Source: Paenibacillaceae bacterium (GTDB lineage: Bacteria; Bacillota; Clostridia; Lachnospirales; Lachnospiraceae). From it: a stretch of 64,000 nt of DNA. The DNA is taken from assembly GCA_015057705.1 (NCBI GenBank), contig SVDU01000005.1, forward strand, positions 124,001-188,000, written 5' to 3'. Shown here one piece after another: positions 17,439 to 26,577 of the stretch; the first letter of the stretch is position 1; the number at the start of each line of letters is the position of its first letter. Under the pieces are notes generated by a model. The model searched no databases and was not told where the DNA came from. It worked only from the letters and a program-made list of their open reading frames with translations. The translations under genes were made by a program, and so were the position numbers.

Positions 17439-18076
17439 TTGTTATCTTTTTCCTCCAGCAGCTTTCTCACATTACCAGAAGTAATTGCTTCCACATTCCG
17501 TTTCACTTTTTCTTCCGGCCAGTCCCACCACCTTAAAGAAAGGAGTGCGTCAATTACTGGCTGTTCAAAGCGGGGGCGAATTGTTTTTGCAGGAACTCCA
17601 CCTACAATTGTATAAGGTTCCACATCCTTTGTTACAACCGCTCTGGTGCCGATCACTGCCCCATCACCAATATGTACTCCCTGCATAATAACCGCTTCAT
17701 AACCAATCCAGACATCATTTCCGATTACAATATCTCCTTTGTTGTCCCACGTATCCGTAATGCGTTCCACAGGAAGATCCCACTCATCAAAAAAGATACC
17801 GAAAGGATAAGACGACAGAGATCTCTGGGTGTGATTGGCGGAAGTAAATATAAACTTCGCTCCGCACGCAATCGAACAGTACCTGCCAATAACCAAACGC
17901 TCATTGTTAACCGGATAATGATAAAGCACATTATTTTTTTCAAAATTCACAGGATCGTTTACATAATCATTATAAATCGTATAATCCCCAACTGTAATTG
18001 CCGGGTCTTTTACTACATTCTTTAAATATACCGTTTCTTTATCATGTTTTCTTGGATAAATTAAACCGCTATTCAT
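17435..18076 (-). CDS. Vat/CatB-like xenobiotic O-acetyltransferase
   Basis: About 213 residues of left-handed beta-helix hexapeptide repeats (VIGRYCSIACGAKF, DIVIGNDVWIGYEAVIMQGVHIGDGAVIGTRAVV in repeat blocks). The NHTQRSLSSYPF segment holds the catalytic histidine of the Vat/XAT group, and the C-terminal RWWDWPEEKV is typical. The family acetylates streptogramin A or chloramphenicol; the actual substrate is uncertain. I chose ATG 18076 behind GGAG; upstream codons overlap the amidohydrolase gene. It overlaps the neighbours on both sides (8 and 4 bases), so it is translationally coupled. Confidence 0.85.
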   Translation of the reverse strand: MNSGLIYPRKHDKETVYLKNVVKDPAITVGDYTIYNDYVNDPVNFEKNNVLYHYPVNNERLVIGRYCSIACGAKFIFTSANHTQRSLSSYPFGIFFDEWDLPVERITDTWDNKGDIVIGNDVWIGYEAVIMQGVHIGDGAVIGTRAVVTKDVEPYTIVGGVPAKTIRPRFEQPVIDALLSLRWWDWPEEKVKRNVEAITSGNVRKLLEEKDNK

Positions 18077-18878
18077 ACTTCTCCTTCCAGAATAACTTCC
18101 TGGCATTTCTATAAAATACCTTCTCTGCTCCATCTCTGCCGAAGATTTCAAGAACTGTATCATAAAAGCCTTTATAGCGTTTATAGCTGTCCCTGCCAAA
18201 CACAGACGCGTCCGTTCCAAACAGGATTTTTTCCGGTCCGCATTTTTTAATGGCATTTATCATCTCTTCTTTGGAAACTAAAGTAGTATCCCCATAAAGG
18301 TTTGGACAGCTTGCAATTAATTCACTGGCTCTTTCCCTGTCACCGCCTAAATCCATATGTACAGCCACAAATGTGACATCAGGATTATCAGCTGCTGCTT
18401 CATACACATACTCTATATTGCTGTATCCATCCCTCTGGGTATGAATACAAAATGGTATGTTATGCCTTCTGCAGATCTCTATATATGGCTTATAATCAGC
18501 AGAAGAAAAAGGTACGCCTGCAGTTTTCGGGTGAACCTTTAGTCCTCCCATACGCTCTTTATTTTCCAGCAGAAATTGGGACAGCTGTTCTTTGTTCCGG
18601 TCAAATAGAGGACGCACCCAGAAAAGCAGCAAAAACCTGTCTCCATATGTATTTATGCGCTTAAGGGCACAGCTGTTTAGAGCGATGGTATACTTATCCG
18701 GGAATCTCTCAATCCCCTGTTCATCAAGGGAATTGAGACCGATATCAGAGATTACCGCCTGATCCACACCGAATCGGTTCATATCATTTACAAGTTCTTC
18801 TAATCTTATTTCATAAGAACCATAGACCCCCATATGCACGTGAGAATCTATGATCTTGTCTGCATTTTCTGATATCAT
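18069..18878 (-). CDS. Amidohydrolase-2 family metal-dependent hydrolase
   Basis: A 269-residue TIM-barrel hydrolase. The early metal motif is IIDSHVHMG; later metal or catalytic residues are in FCIHTQRDG, VAVHMD and LFGTDASVFG. Members are hydrolases or decarboxylases of small cyclic or aromatic compounds. The gene overlaps the hydrogenase-like gene stop by four bases (ATGA) and the acetyltransferase start by eight, so its role is probably tied to theirs. The substrate is unknown. Confidence 0.86.
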   Translation of the reverse strand: MISENADKIIDSHVHMGVYGSYEIRLEELVNDMNRFGVDQAVISDIGLNSLDEQGIERFPDKYTIALNSCALKRINTYGDRFLLLFWVRPLFDRNKEQLSQFLLENKERMGGLKVHPKTAGVPFSSADYKPYIEICRRHNIPFCIHTQRDGYSNIEYVYEAAADNPDVTFVAVHMDLGGDRERASELIASCPNLYGDTTLVSKEEMINAIKKCGPEKILFGTDASVFGRDSYKRYKGFYDTVLEIFGRDGAEKVFYRNARKLFWKEKYE

Positions 18879-20122
18879 GTTATGTTACGGCTAAATAAAT
18901 CCGTCTCCTCTAAAAGACTCTCGATGGTATCAAGATTTAAACGGTGAAGCAGCTCAATCACATAGGGATTTTCAGCGGGATGCTGATAGGTTGCTTTTTC
19001 TCCATATTCATTAACCAGCCCAGTTCCTTCCTCTTTTCCCAGAATCGATCTTGGTCCGCCTACGCAGCCGCCCACACAGCCCATTCCCTCATAAAAGTTG
19101 GCATCAATCTTTCCATCCATAATATCCTGAATCATCTTTTTGCAGCCAGGAACTCCATCCGCCTGCTTTGTGCGGATTTTAATTTCCTTCTGAGGGCTGA
19201 TTGCCTTCACAGTATTTTCCACTGCTTCGCTTACTCCGCCTTTTCTTGCATAGATGCGGCCGGCTTTGGAGGAATGATCCTTTTCACTTTCTTCCATCAC
19301 TGCGGGATCAATTCCCAAAGCGTCAAAAATATTTTTTACTTCCTGGAACGTAAGAACATAATCCACTGCACCAGCTAAATCCTTTTCCCTTGCTTCAGCC
19401 TTTTTTGCAAGACAGGGACCAATAAATACAGTCAGCGCATCTGGATGAAGTGCCTTTACCACTTTGGCACAGGCAACCATGGGAGATACGGAACCAGGTA
19501 CGTGGGGAACCAGCTGATGATAAACCTTGCGGATCATACCAATCCACATAGGACAGCAGCAGCTGGTCAGCTGGTAATCTCCGCTTCCCTTAATATTTTT
19601 ATCAAATTCCAAAGCTTCTTTTAACGTCAGGATATCCGCAAATAAGGCAACTTCAAGCATTCCGTCAAATCCCACTTCTTTTAATGCGCTTCTTAACTTT
19701 CCCGGAGTAACATCACTGGAAAACTGTCCTAAAAATGCCGGAGCTATCATGGCATAAACAGGCCCCTCTGCGCTTCTTACTGCTTTGAGGGCAGGAATGA
19801 TATCGGTACTGGCCGCCAGCTTTTCTCTGACACAGCCGTCAATACATTTTTCGCAGCCCAGACATAATTCCGGTTCTACCACTATTCCATCTTTCTCAGC
19901 CTTAATCGCTCCAAACGGGCATCTTTTGACACATTCCTTTTGTTCCCCTTCTCCACAATCACAGTCACCTGTACGAATTACAATTGGATGCTTTTCGGGA
20001 TTCAGCAGGCAGTCCAGATGATAAGGATCATAAGTATTGCCGTTTTCTGTTTCCGCCGGATCAAAATTTCCTGACAGTGCCTCACTTACTGTACGCTCGT
20101 AAAGTTCTTTAAATGTCTGCAT
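18875..20122 (-). CDS. [FeFe]-hydrogenase-like protein, group B type
   Basis: A 415-residue monomeric protein. Residues about 54-100 carry ferredoxin-like cysteines (CDCGEGEQKECVKRCPFGAI, CLGCEKCIDGC). The H-cluster loops are L1 TSCCCPMW (186-193), L2 IGPCLAKKAEA (C237) and L3 EGMGCVGGCVGG (C349, C353). The triple-cysteine TSCCCPMW is the form I associate with group B [FeFe]-hydrogenases rather than the prototypical TSCCPGW. It would oxidise or make H2, or sense redox state. Maturases HydE/F/G are not in the window. It heads a chain of overlapping genes. Confidence 0.85.
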   Translation of the reverse strand: MQTFKELYERTVSEALSGNFDPAETENGNTYDPYHLDCLLNPEKHPIVIRTGDCDCGEGEQKECVKRCPFGAIKAEKDGIVVEPELCLGCEKCIDGCVREKLAASTDIIPALKAVRSAEGPVYAMIAPAFLGQFSSDVTPGKLRSALKEVGFDGMLEVALFADILTLKEALEFDKNIKGSGDYQLTSCCCPMWIGMIRKVYHQLVPHVPGSVSPMVACAKVVKALHPDALTVFIGPCLAKKAEAREKDLAGAVDYVLTFQEVKNIFDALGIDPAVMEESEKDHSSKAGRIYARKGGVSEAVENTVKAISPQKEIKIRTKQADGVPGCKKMIQDIMDGKIDANFYEGMGCVGGCVGGPRSILGKEEGTGLVNEYGEKATYQHPAENPYVIELLHRLNLDTIESLLEETDLFSRNIT

Positions 20123-20213
20123 AAATTACCTCCCGCATGTATGCTTTCTGTTCTGTATCACATAATCTATTATCATTCCTTTTTTCTTTCTTACTATTCC
20201 AGTAAACTCCTAA

Positions 20214-20777
20214 TCACAACGAATGATTGAAATATAAGTCTTTTGTGATTGCATATAAAGCATAATCACAGATTCCCATATTATTCTTACCCGCCTGGCG
20301 CATGGTTCCCTCATACAGCATTCCAGCTGCTTTCATAACTCTGCCGGAATTGGGATTATTGGTATCATGCTTTGCACATACCCTGTTGAAGCCAGCTTCG
20401 TTAAACAGAAACCCCATCACTGCCTTTAAAGCTTCCGTCATAATACCTTTTTTCCAATACGCTTCGCCAATGCAGTATCCGATTTCTGCCTCTTCAACCT
20501 CTTCATTCATATGTACCACCCCAATACTGCCAATGGCCTGATGATTCTCCTTCCATTCAATACACCAGTTGAAATTCTTAGGATTTTCATAATCTTTCAC
20601 CCATGCGTTAAGAGTCTCCTCTGAATCCGCTACTGACTTATAAACCGGCCATGTTAAAAATCTGGTGACATGACTGCTGTTCGCCCAGTTATAAAACATA
20701 TCATGGGCATCCGCTTCACAAAACGGACGTATAACCAACCTTTCTGTTTCTAAAACAACCGTACCTGGGAAATTCAT
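20214..20777 (-). CDS. GNAT acetyltransferase, RimJ/RimL-like
   Basis: About 187 residues starting MNFPGTVVLETERLVIRPF, the standard RimJ-type N-terminus. IGYCIGEAYWKKGIMTEAL is the acetyl-CoA-binding motif A, and the protein ends with the usual NPNSGRVMKAAGMLYEGT. It acetylates a protein N-terminus or small amine; the target is unknown. ATG 20777 has AGGAGG seven bases upstream; upstream codons lack a site. Confidence 0.88.
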   Translation of the reverse strand: MNFPGTVVLETERLVIRPFCEADAHDMFYNWANSSHVTRFLTWPVYKSVADSEETLNAWVKDYENPKNFNWCIEWKENHQAIGSIGVVHMNEEVEEAEIGYCIGEAYWKKGIMTEALKAVMGFLFNEAGFNRVCAKHDTNNPNSGRVMKAAGMLYEGTMRQAGKNNMGICDYALYAITKDLYFNHSL

Positions 20778-20861
20778 CGCAATTCCTCCTGACTGACTTC
20801 TATCACTGGAAAAGTAATCCAAATATAGCTTTATCATATCATATTTATCAATAAGGGAAAA

Positions 20862-20895
20862 CAAAAAAATCAGGACAACACCTGCTGTCCTGATT
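20862..20895 (-). terminator. Intrinsic terminator after the Nramp/C39-like operon
   Basis: On the minus strand AATCAGGACA (20895-20886) pairs with TGTCCTGATT (20877-20868), followed by a T run of seven. It lies just after the C39-like gene stop. Confidence 0.88.
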
Positions 20896-20903
20896 CATTT
20901 CTG

Positions 20904-21524
20904 CTAAATAAAATACTCAATGGTATCTGCCGGCTTTCTCTGGGTTTCCCTGTTAAACAGGATGGTCGCCTCCCTTGTTTCCACCGGGCCAAGTGCATAC
21001 GGTTCTTTTCCCGTACCATTCATCAATTCCCAGGGAACCTTCCGGTTTCTGAGGCATGGCATATCGGTAATCAGCTCCAGATTTTTCTGCTTAAACGGCT
21101 TTTTCCTGTAATAGGGATCAAACATATAAACATAATCCTGATCGGAACCTGTTATCAGCACATAATGCCAGCAGCCGTACATCACCCTGGCGACCACAGC
21201 ACCCCCCTGCTGAAGTCCGTAAATTATTTTACTGTTTTCTCCCAGATACACATCGCTCCCGGTTAAGTATTCACTTTGGACGGGAAACTTCTTCACTTTT
21301 CCAAACTGGTTAAACCAGTTGCTCATAAACATCATCGCCATCTGAGAAGTTCCATTTTTGCCAAATTCCCCTTTTGTATTGTAAGAGTCAAGACAAAATA
21401 ACATGATATGCTTGATGATATCAGGCGGTATTTCCTCCCTGCGGAAAAGAAAACTCATGGCATTCAGTAATGTAGTGGGTCCGCAATCAAATTCTGTCAC
21501 CTGATAGCTTAATGGGTTTTTCAT
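20904..21524 (-). CDS. C39-like (papain-fold) peptidase family protein
   Basis: About 206 residues. The catalytic-type cysteine is in TEFDCGPTTLLNAMSFL near residue 13 and the histidine and aspartate are in GCWHYVLITGSDQDYVYMFDPYY. This matches the peptidase C39-like family. It has no signal peptide or membrane segment. ATG 21524 follows the Nramp stop by four bases, so the two are translationally coupled. A link between a metal importer and a peptidase-like protein is unusual; the function is unknown and it may not be proteolytic. Confidence 0.8.
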   Translation of the reverse strand: MKNPLSYQVTEFDCGPTTLLNAMSFLFRREEIPPDIIKHIMLFCLDSYNTKGEFGKNGTSQMAMMFMSNWFNQFGKVKKFPVQSEYLTGSDVYLGENSKIIYGLQQGGAVVARVMYGCWHYVLITGSDQDYVYMFDPYYRKKPFKQKNLELITDMPCLRNRKVPWELMNGTGKEPYALGPVETREATILFNRETQRKPADTIEYFI

Positions 21525-21528
21525 AAAC

Positions 21529-22794
21529 TCAGCCCTTTCCTGCAGCAATAAAAAGCATTATATTTAAAATCGTCAGGATCACGCCTATGGCAATGAGAAG
21601 AATCTTATCCCGAAGTCCATTTTTATATTTACCCATGACACTCTCTGAGGACGTGAGATAAATCTGCAAAAATACGGTAATTGGAAGCTGCACACTTAAA
21701 AGCATCTGGCTGTATACCAGCCCCTTAAATGGATCGCGGATAAGGAAGATTATAAACGTAGCAAACACTAAAATCCACGTTACTCCAAACCTGGTATGGG
21801 GATCATCGGGATCATAAGGTTCCCCAAACATTCCCGCAAATATGGACCCTCCTGCCATACCTGCAGTGGTAGTAGATGCAATTCCCGAAAACAGCAGCGC
21901 TACCGCGAAAATAATACTTGCCCCCTGTCCCACCAGCGGTTTTAACATCTGTGCTGCCTGCCCCAGCTCTGAAACATGCTCGCCTTTCGTGAAAAATGTG
22001 GTGGCTGCCAGTATAATCATGGCGCTATTAATTGCCCAACCGATTATCATGGACAGTAAAGTATCAGCAAATTCATATTTCAATTGAAGCTTCTGAATGG
22101 ATTCATCTTCTAAATTCCACTGTCTGCTCTGAATAATTTCCGAATGGAGAAATAAATTATGAGGCATAACCACTGCCCCCAGCACCGACATAATAATCAG
22201 CATGGAACCTTTGGGAAACTCTATGGTAGTCCATCCCCTTACTGCCTGATTCCAGTCTACATTTACCAAACTAAGTTCATAAATAAAAGACAAACCTATG
22301 ATGGATACAAAGCCAATAATCCATTTTTCCAGTTTCTGGTAAGAATTGGTAAACAGCATCCATAAAATCAAAGCCAGTATGAGTACAGAGGCCAGCTTTA
22401 CCGGAATCCGAAACAGCAGATTAAGCGCTATAGCCGATCCAAGGATTTCCGCCATAGCGGTAGAAACGGCTGCCAGAACTGCAGTTGATAAAACAATCTT
22501 TGAAAGCCAGGGCTTTAAATGCTTGTGGGCTGCCTCTGCCAGGCAGTCTCCTGTTACTATTCCAAGGTGTGCCACATTGTGCTGGAGTATAATCAGCATA
22601 ATGGTTGAAAGAGTGACCATCCATAGCAGCTTGTATCCATAATCCGACCCTGCCGCGATATTGGAAGCCCAGTTTCCCGGATCGATAAATCCAACCGTAA
22701 CTAAAAGCCCCGGTCCCACATAGTGAAGCAATTCCTTAAGTCCAAACTTTGGTTTGTGATGTTTTGTGTTTTCTTTTTTTAAAAAATCAAACAT
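21529..22794 (-). CDS. Nramp family divalent metal transporter (MntH-like)
   Basis: A 421-residue membrane protein with about 11 transmembrane segments. The TM1 metal motif is GFIDPGNWASNIAAGSDYGY (DPGN) and the TM6 motif is VVMPHNLFLHSEIIQ (MPH), both key for proton-coupled Mn2+/Fe2+ uptake. The family is NRAMP; clear relatives include MntH. It is cotranscribed with the following C39-like gene. No MntR or Fur box was recognised upstream. Confidence 0.92.
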   Translation of the reverse strand: MFDFLKKENTKHHKPKFGLKELLHYVGPGLLVTVGFIDPGNWASNIAAGSDYGYKLLWMVTLSTIMLIILQHNVAHLGIVTGDCLAEAAHKHLKPWLSKIVLSTAVLAAVSTAMAEILGSAIALNLLFRIPVKLASVLILALILWMLFTNSYQKLEKWIIGFVSIIGLSFIYELSLVNVDWNQAVRGWTTIEFPKGSMLIIMSVLGAVVMPHNLFLHSEIIQSRQWNLEDESIQKLQLKYEFADTLLSMIIGWAINSAMIILAATTFFTKGEHVSELGQAAQMLKPLVGQGASIIFAVALLFSGIASTTTAGMAGGSIFAGMFGEPYDPDDPHTRFGVTWILVFATFIIFLIRDPFKGLVYSQMLLSVQLPITVFLQIYLTSSESVMGKYKNGLRDKILLIAIGVILTILNIMLFIAAGKG

Positions 22795-22822
22795 GCCAAT
22801 TACCTCCCTTCCTTATCTCCCG

Positions 22823-23965
22823 CTATATTTTTTTTTTATGTATCTGTATGGCATCTCTTGTAATTTTAGCCTGATATAATGCCTGATCAGCACTCATAAA
22901 CAATCTGGCGGCATTCATCCCACTCTCATATTGTGCCAGTCCAAAACTGGCTGTCATCTGTAATTCCGGGTGCTCCTTAAATTCTAATTTTTTTAACTGA
23001 TCCTGAATTAAAACCGCAGTATCATATGCTTCATTTATATCTGTATGATGAAAGATCATACAGAACTCATCCCCGCCATACCGGTAAACATTTGCCTTGA
23101 TACAACTGTTTTTTAACAGCTGGGCAAAAGCGATCAGGCATTTATCACCAGTCTGATGACCCCAGCTGTCATTGATGTTTTTAAATTTATCAATATCCGT
23201 AATCCCGAATATATAATTATCCTGGGGATTGCAGTCTTCTAAATCTCTCATGGCATCATGGAGTGCTCTCCGGTTATAGACTCCCGTCAGCTCGTCCATC
23301 TTCAGCCGCTTTTTCAAAGTGACCCGTTCTTCTTCAATGCGGATACTGGCCCGGTTTTTCCGCTTCTCATAGTGAATCACCACCATACAAATCATTGATA
23401 CGGAAAGCATAATAAACAACGCAATCAGAAAATTCCCCAGTCTGAGCGTACTTTGAAAAATTGTGGGCTTGTCCACATCCCAGGTAATAAACAACTCAGA
23501 TATCACCAGTAACGCCATTCCACTGACAGAAGTAAAGAGTGTAACCAGATAACTTGCATAGACTGTGGTTAAAATTATCGCTGTCACAAACACATAATAC
23601 GTAACAGTGAATGCACTGTGGGCCGTAAACAGGGAAAAGCAGATGACTGTGTTAATTACGGATACTATATAAATCTTTGCAGTCTGAGAAAATTTTTCTG
23701 ATTTTACCACCATATGGTCTATCACTGCACACAATCCATTCACGCCGCTTGGTACCAGTATAAATTTAAAAACAAATCTGGGAACCGTCGTATTCAGCAT
23801 GTCTGAATTCACCAGTACGAGACCCATAATGCATTCTACTGCCAGGGCAAATAGTACCATTCCGATGGATATCTTATAATGAAGGCTGAGCCAGTCTTTA
23901 TCAATCCTGGTATATTCCTTTTGTATCTCATTCACTTGGGCGGTTTCATTTGGTTCGGCTGCCAT
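22823..23965 (-). CDS. Membrane-anchored diguanylate cyclase (GGDEF)
   Basis: A 380-residue protein. Residues 30-200 hold about six transmembrane helices; a short coiled coil precedes the GGDEF domain (DELTGVYNRRAL at 224-234, YRYGGDEF with the active-site motif at 297-301). It makes cyclic di-GMP from GTP at the membrane. No RxxD inhibitory site is present just before GGDEF, so product feedback is probably absent. The N-terminal part is not a recognised sensor domain. It follows the Nramp gene by 28 bases upstream in transcription order and may share its transcript. Confidence 0.9.
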   Translation of the reverse strand: MAAEPNETAQVNEIQKEYTRIDKDWLSLHYKISIGMVLFALAVECIMGLVLVNSDMLNTTVPRFVFKFILVPSGVNGLCAVIDHMVVKSEKFSQTAKIYIVSVINTVICFSLFTAHSAFTVTYYVFVTAIILTTVYASYLVTLFTSVSGMALLVISELFITWDVDKPTIFQSTLRLGNFLIALFIMLSVSMICMVVIHYEKRKNRASIRIEEERVTLKKRLKMDELTGVYNRRALHDAMRDLEDCNPQDNYIFGITDIDKFKNINDSWGHQTGDKCLIAFAQLLKNSCIKANVYRYGGDEFCMIFHHTDINEAYDTAVLIQDQLKKLEFKEHPELQMTASFGLAQYESGMNAARLFMSADQALYQAKITRDAIQIHKKKI

Positions 23966-24085
23966 AGGTTTCTCCTGCTAGTTTAGTTCCTTATATTCTG
24001 AAATTGTAACACCAGTCAGTAAAACCGTCAATTTCTTTCACGGCAGCCGGTCAAAAATTATAACAAATTGTTTATTTATAAATAA

Positions 24086-24961
24086 TTACGTATGAGCCAG
24101 CTCAGGAATCCGTAAGAAATCCCCTTCAATTATGTCTAACGCTGATCCCTTTACATGGAGTACCGTATCGCTGTCTTTTATCTTTGAGCTGGTAAAACCC
24201 TGTTTATCAATTGGTGAAAATCCCAGAACCAGACTCTTTACCTCTCTGCCAAAGGCAGCTGCAATCTGGTCTAAATCCACCTTTTCCCGGGCAAAAACCT
24301 GCTGCAGATGCAGCTGGTCTTTCTTAAGAACGGCAAATACATATGCCCCCTGCTCCGGAATAAAATAAATATCTTTACTCATATAGTCCAATGCATAAAA
24401 CATGGTAAGCTCTTCATGGCTTTCCAGCCACAGACTACTCTGAGGGCAGCTTTCTTTCATCCCACGCTTAAGCCTGAAAAGCTCATCACTTTCTCCAATC
24501 TGTATCTTAACAGCAGTTGCTTCCTGATCAATGGTCACGTTCTTTGCATATTCAAATTCATCTGACCTCCTGTAACCAAACTTCGGATAAAAATCCAGTA
24601 CACTTTCATTGGCAAATAAAAACCAGCCTTCCGTCTTTCCTTCGTAATCACGCTGAATTTCCTCCATCAGCTGCCTGATCAGCCCTTGATTGCGGCAGGC
24701 TTTGGTGGTCATAACCGTCCCCAGCTGAATGTAATGCCGCTGTACCCCATTTTCCCGAAACACCATGGGACTTACCGAAACATTTGCCAGGACCTCATCT
24801 TCCTTAAGAATGGAATAAGGGATATAATTATTCTTCCAGTAACCGTTCTGATACCAGTTTTCGAAATCCAGACCAAATATCTGCCCAGCCAGTCGGTTAA
24901 AACTATTTCTTACCCTTTCGTCCTCCTGATATCCTTTTCTTAACACGTAACCATCTCTCAT
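24086..24961 (-). CDS. GNAT acetyltransferase with C-terminal extension
   Basis: A 291-residue protein. Residues about 1-140 are a GNAT domain (LGTVMTTKACRNQGLIRQLMEEI is motif A; SVLDFYPKFGYRR is motif B). The C-terminal half (about 150-291) has no clear name but resembles the second half of Eis-type or two-domain acetyltransferases. It starts 16 bases after the ABC-2 permease gene stop, so it is probably the fourth gene of the exporter operon and may modify the exported compound. The substrate is unknown. Confidence 0.82.
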   Translation of the reverse strand: MRDGYVLRKGYQEDERVRNSFNRLAGQIFGLDFENWYQNGYWKNNYIPYSILKEDEVLANVSVSPMVFRENGVQRHYIQLGTVMTTKACRNQGLIRQLMEEIQRDYEGKTEGWFLFANESVLDFYPKFGYRRSDEFEYAKNVTIDQEATAVKIQIGESDELFRLKRGMKESCPQSSLWLESHEELTMFYALDYMSKDIYFIPEQGAYVFAVLKKDQLHLQQVFAREKVDLDQIAAAFGREVKSLVLGFSPIDKQGFTSSKIKDSDTVLHVKGSALDIIEGDFLRIPELAHT

Positions 24962-24976
24962 CTTACTTTTCTCCTT

Positions 24977-25780
24977 TTATGAACTTGCACTATTATAATG
25001 TCGTATTCCCTGCTTCCACACAAAAGCCGTCAATAGGGTAAAGCCTGCTGCAACCAGAATTCCCCACACAGCTCCGGCAAACGTCCGCTCCCCTGTGAGA
25101 AACTGAACCGGTATGGTCGCCATGATCCCATAAGGCAGAATCACATAAAAAATCACTTTGTAAACTCCGTAAAACACAATTCCCGGCAGCTGCATACATA
25201 AGGTGAGCCCTGCTTCCTCAAGAATGATTGTGTTTCCACTGGTCAATATAAAAAACGTAAAAGACCGAATTAGTACCTCAACCAGATAATACAATACCGC
25301 CATAATTGCCACCCAGAACACATAACCCAGTACCAGAATGGGAGTGATCGTAATTCCCTCCTCTTTAATCCCGTAGGCTATAATCACTCCACTCATAAAA
25401 AGTAGTGGAACAGAACCCGGATTGATCCGTTCAAACGTCAGCCGCAGCAGCGGACTTCCCGGTTTCGTCAGATACAAATCCATATCTCCATTTTTAATCT
25501 TATCCGGAATGCTGTTAATCCCGAAAAAATAGATTACCATATTGATGGCATTAATCATGGAAAAGGTTCCGATATAAAGAATCATCTGCCCCTTCCCCCA
25601 TGTGCCGATCCGGTTCACATTGGAATAAATTACCTCAAACACACAAAGCTGAACAAGAAAAACGCAGCTGTCCACAAAGAATGGACCAAAAAACCCCAGC
25701 CGGAACATCATTAAATTCTGCAGCCGCAACTTAATTAAGACCCCTACCATCCGTAAATTTCTTTTTATTCTGCCCATCAT
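24977..25780 (-). CDS. ABC-2 type exporter permease (second subunit)
   Basis: A 267-residue membrane protein with about six transmembrane helices, of the ABC-2/DUF990 permease type (MGRIKRNLRMVGVLIKLRLQ at the start, then IKNGDMDLYLTKPGSPLL, a conserved loop of this group). It pairs with the permease encoded just upstream, overlapping by four bases, and the ATPase at 26564-27550 to form a heterodimeric exporter. The substrate is unknown. Confidence 0.88.
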   Translation of the reverse strand: MMGRIKRNLRMVGVLIKLRLQNLMMFRLGFFGPFFVDSCVFLVQLCVFEVIYSNVNRIGTWGKGQMILYIGTFSMINAINMVIYFFGINSIPDKIKNGDMDLYLTKPGSPLLRLTFERINPGSVPLLFMSGVIIAYGIKEEGITITPILVLGYVFWVAIMAVLYYLVEVLIRSFTFFILTSGNTIILEEAGLTLCMQLPGIVFYGVYKVIFYVILPYGIMATIPVQFLTGERTFAGAVWGILVAAGFTLLTAFVWKQGIRHYNSASS

Positions 25781-26577
25781 ATTCCCACCCCGTCATATTT
25801 AATCCTGTAATTTTGCCATGTAACATGAATGACTGCCTGAAGTATCACACACCAGCACGAAAGAACCACAAGTCCCATTCCCAGTTCCCCCTTAAGCCGC
25901 CCGATCAACAGCATGGAGGGCAGATATGTCACATAGTAAAAAGGAAATGCTTTCATAATCCAAAGGAAACGCTCCGGCAGCAGCGTAAGTGGAATAATAC
26001 TGCCTGTGACAAACGCCACCAGATTATCTTTTATCATAAGAAAGGTTCCGATTTCCTCATATTTTAAAGTAAGCAGCCCCAGATAATAATTAAGCTGAGC
26101 CATGAAAAACAGCCCCAGTAGAATTAAAATACCTATCCCTGACACAATCGCCGGATCTGGTGCAAAAACAAATCTGATCCGGAATACAAAAATCCAGATA
26201 ACAGACGTAATAAAGTAAATAATAAGATGAAATAGCACCATCCCCATTTCCATGGCAACAAAATACCCCTGAATATTTACCGGCAGCACCATATATTTTG
26301 AAAAGGTCCCATTCCTGATTCTCTGGCTGATCTCCATGCTCACTTTAGAAGACATATCCAGCTGAGTAAGGAAAGAGCTGATAATATAGTAAGACATCAT
26401 GCTGCTTAAGGTAAACCCCGCAACCTCATCTCTGCCTGCAAATATAGTTCCCCACAACAAAGAGGCAAACAGAATCTTTGTTAATGAAAATAAAATCTGA
26501 ATGACCGAATCTCCCCGCCAGGCAAGCTGGGTCTTAATAAAAATTTTAAGTATTTCCAGGTATTTACGCAAGCCCAT
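25777..26577 (-). CDS. ABC-2 type exporter permease (first subunit)
   Basis: A 266-residue membrane protein with about six transmembrane helices. RIRNGTFSKYMVLPVNIQGY is the conserved cytoplasmic loop shared with its partner permease. It overlaps the ATPase gene by 14 bases and the second permease by four, so all three are translationally coupled parts of one exporter. Confidence 0.88.
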   Translation of the reverse strand: MGLRKYLEILKIFIKTQLAWRGDSVIQILFSLTKILFASLLWGTIFAGRDEVAGFTLSSMMSYYIISSFLTQLDMSSKVSMEISQRIRNGTFSKYMVLPVNIQGYFVAMEMGMVLFHLIIYFITSVIWIFVFRIRFVFAPDPAIVSGIGILILLGLFFMAQLNYYLGLLTLKYEEIGTFLMIKDNLVAFVTGSIIPLTLLPERFLWIMKAFPFYYVTYLPSMLLIGRLKGELGMGLVVLSCWCVILQAVIHVTWQNYRIKYDGVGI

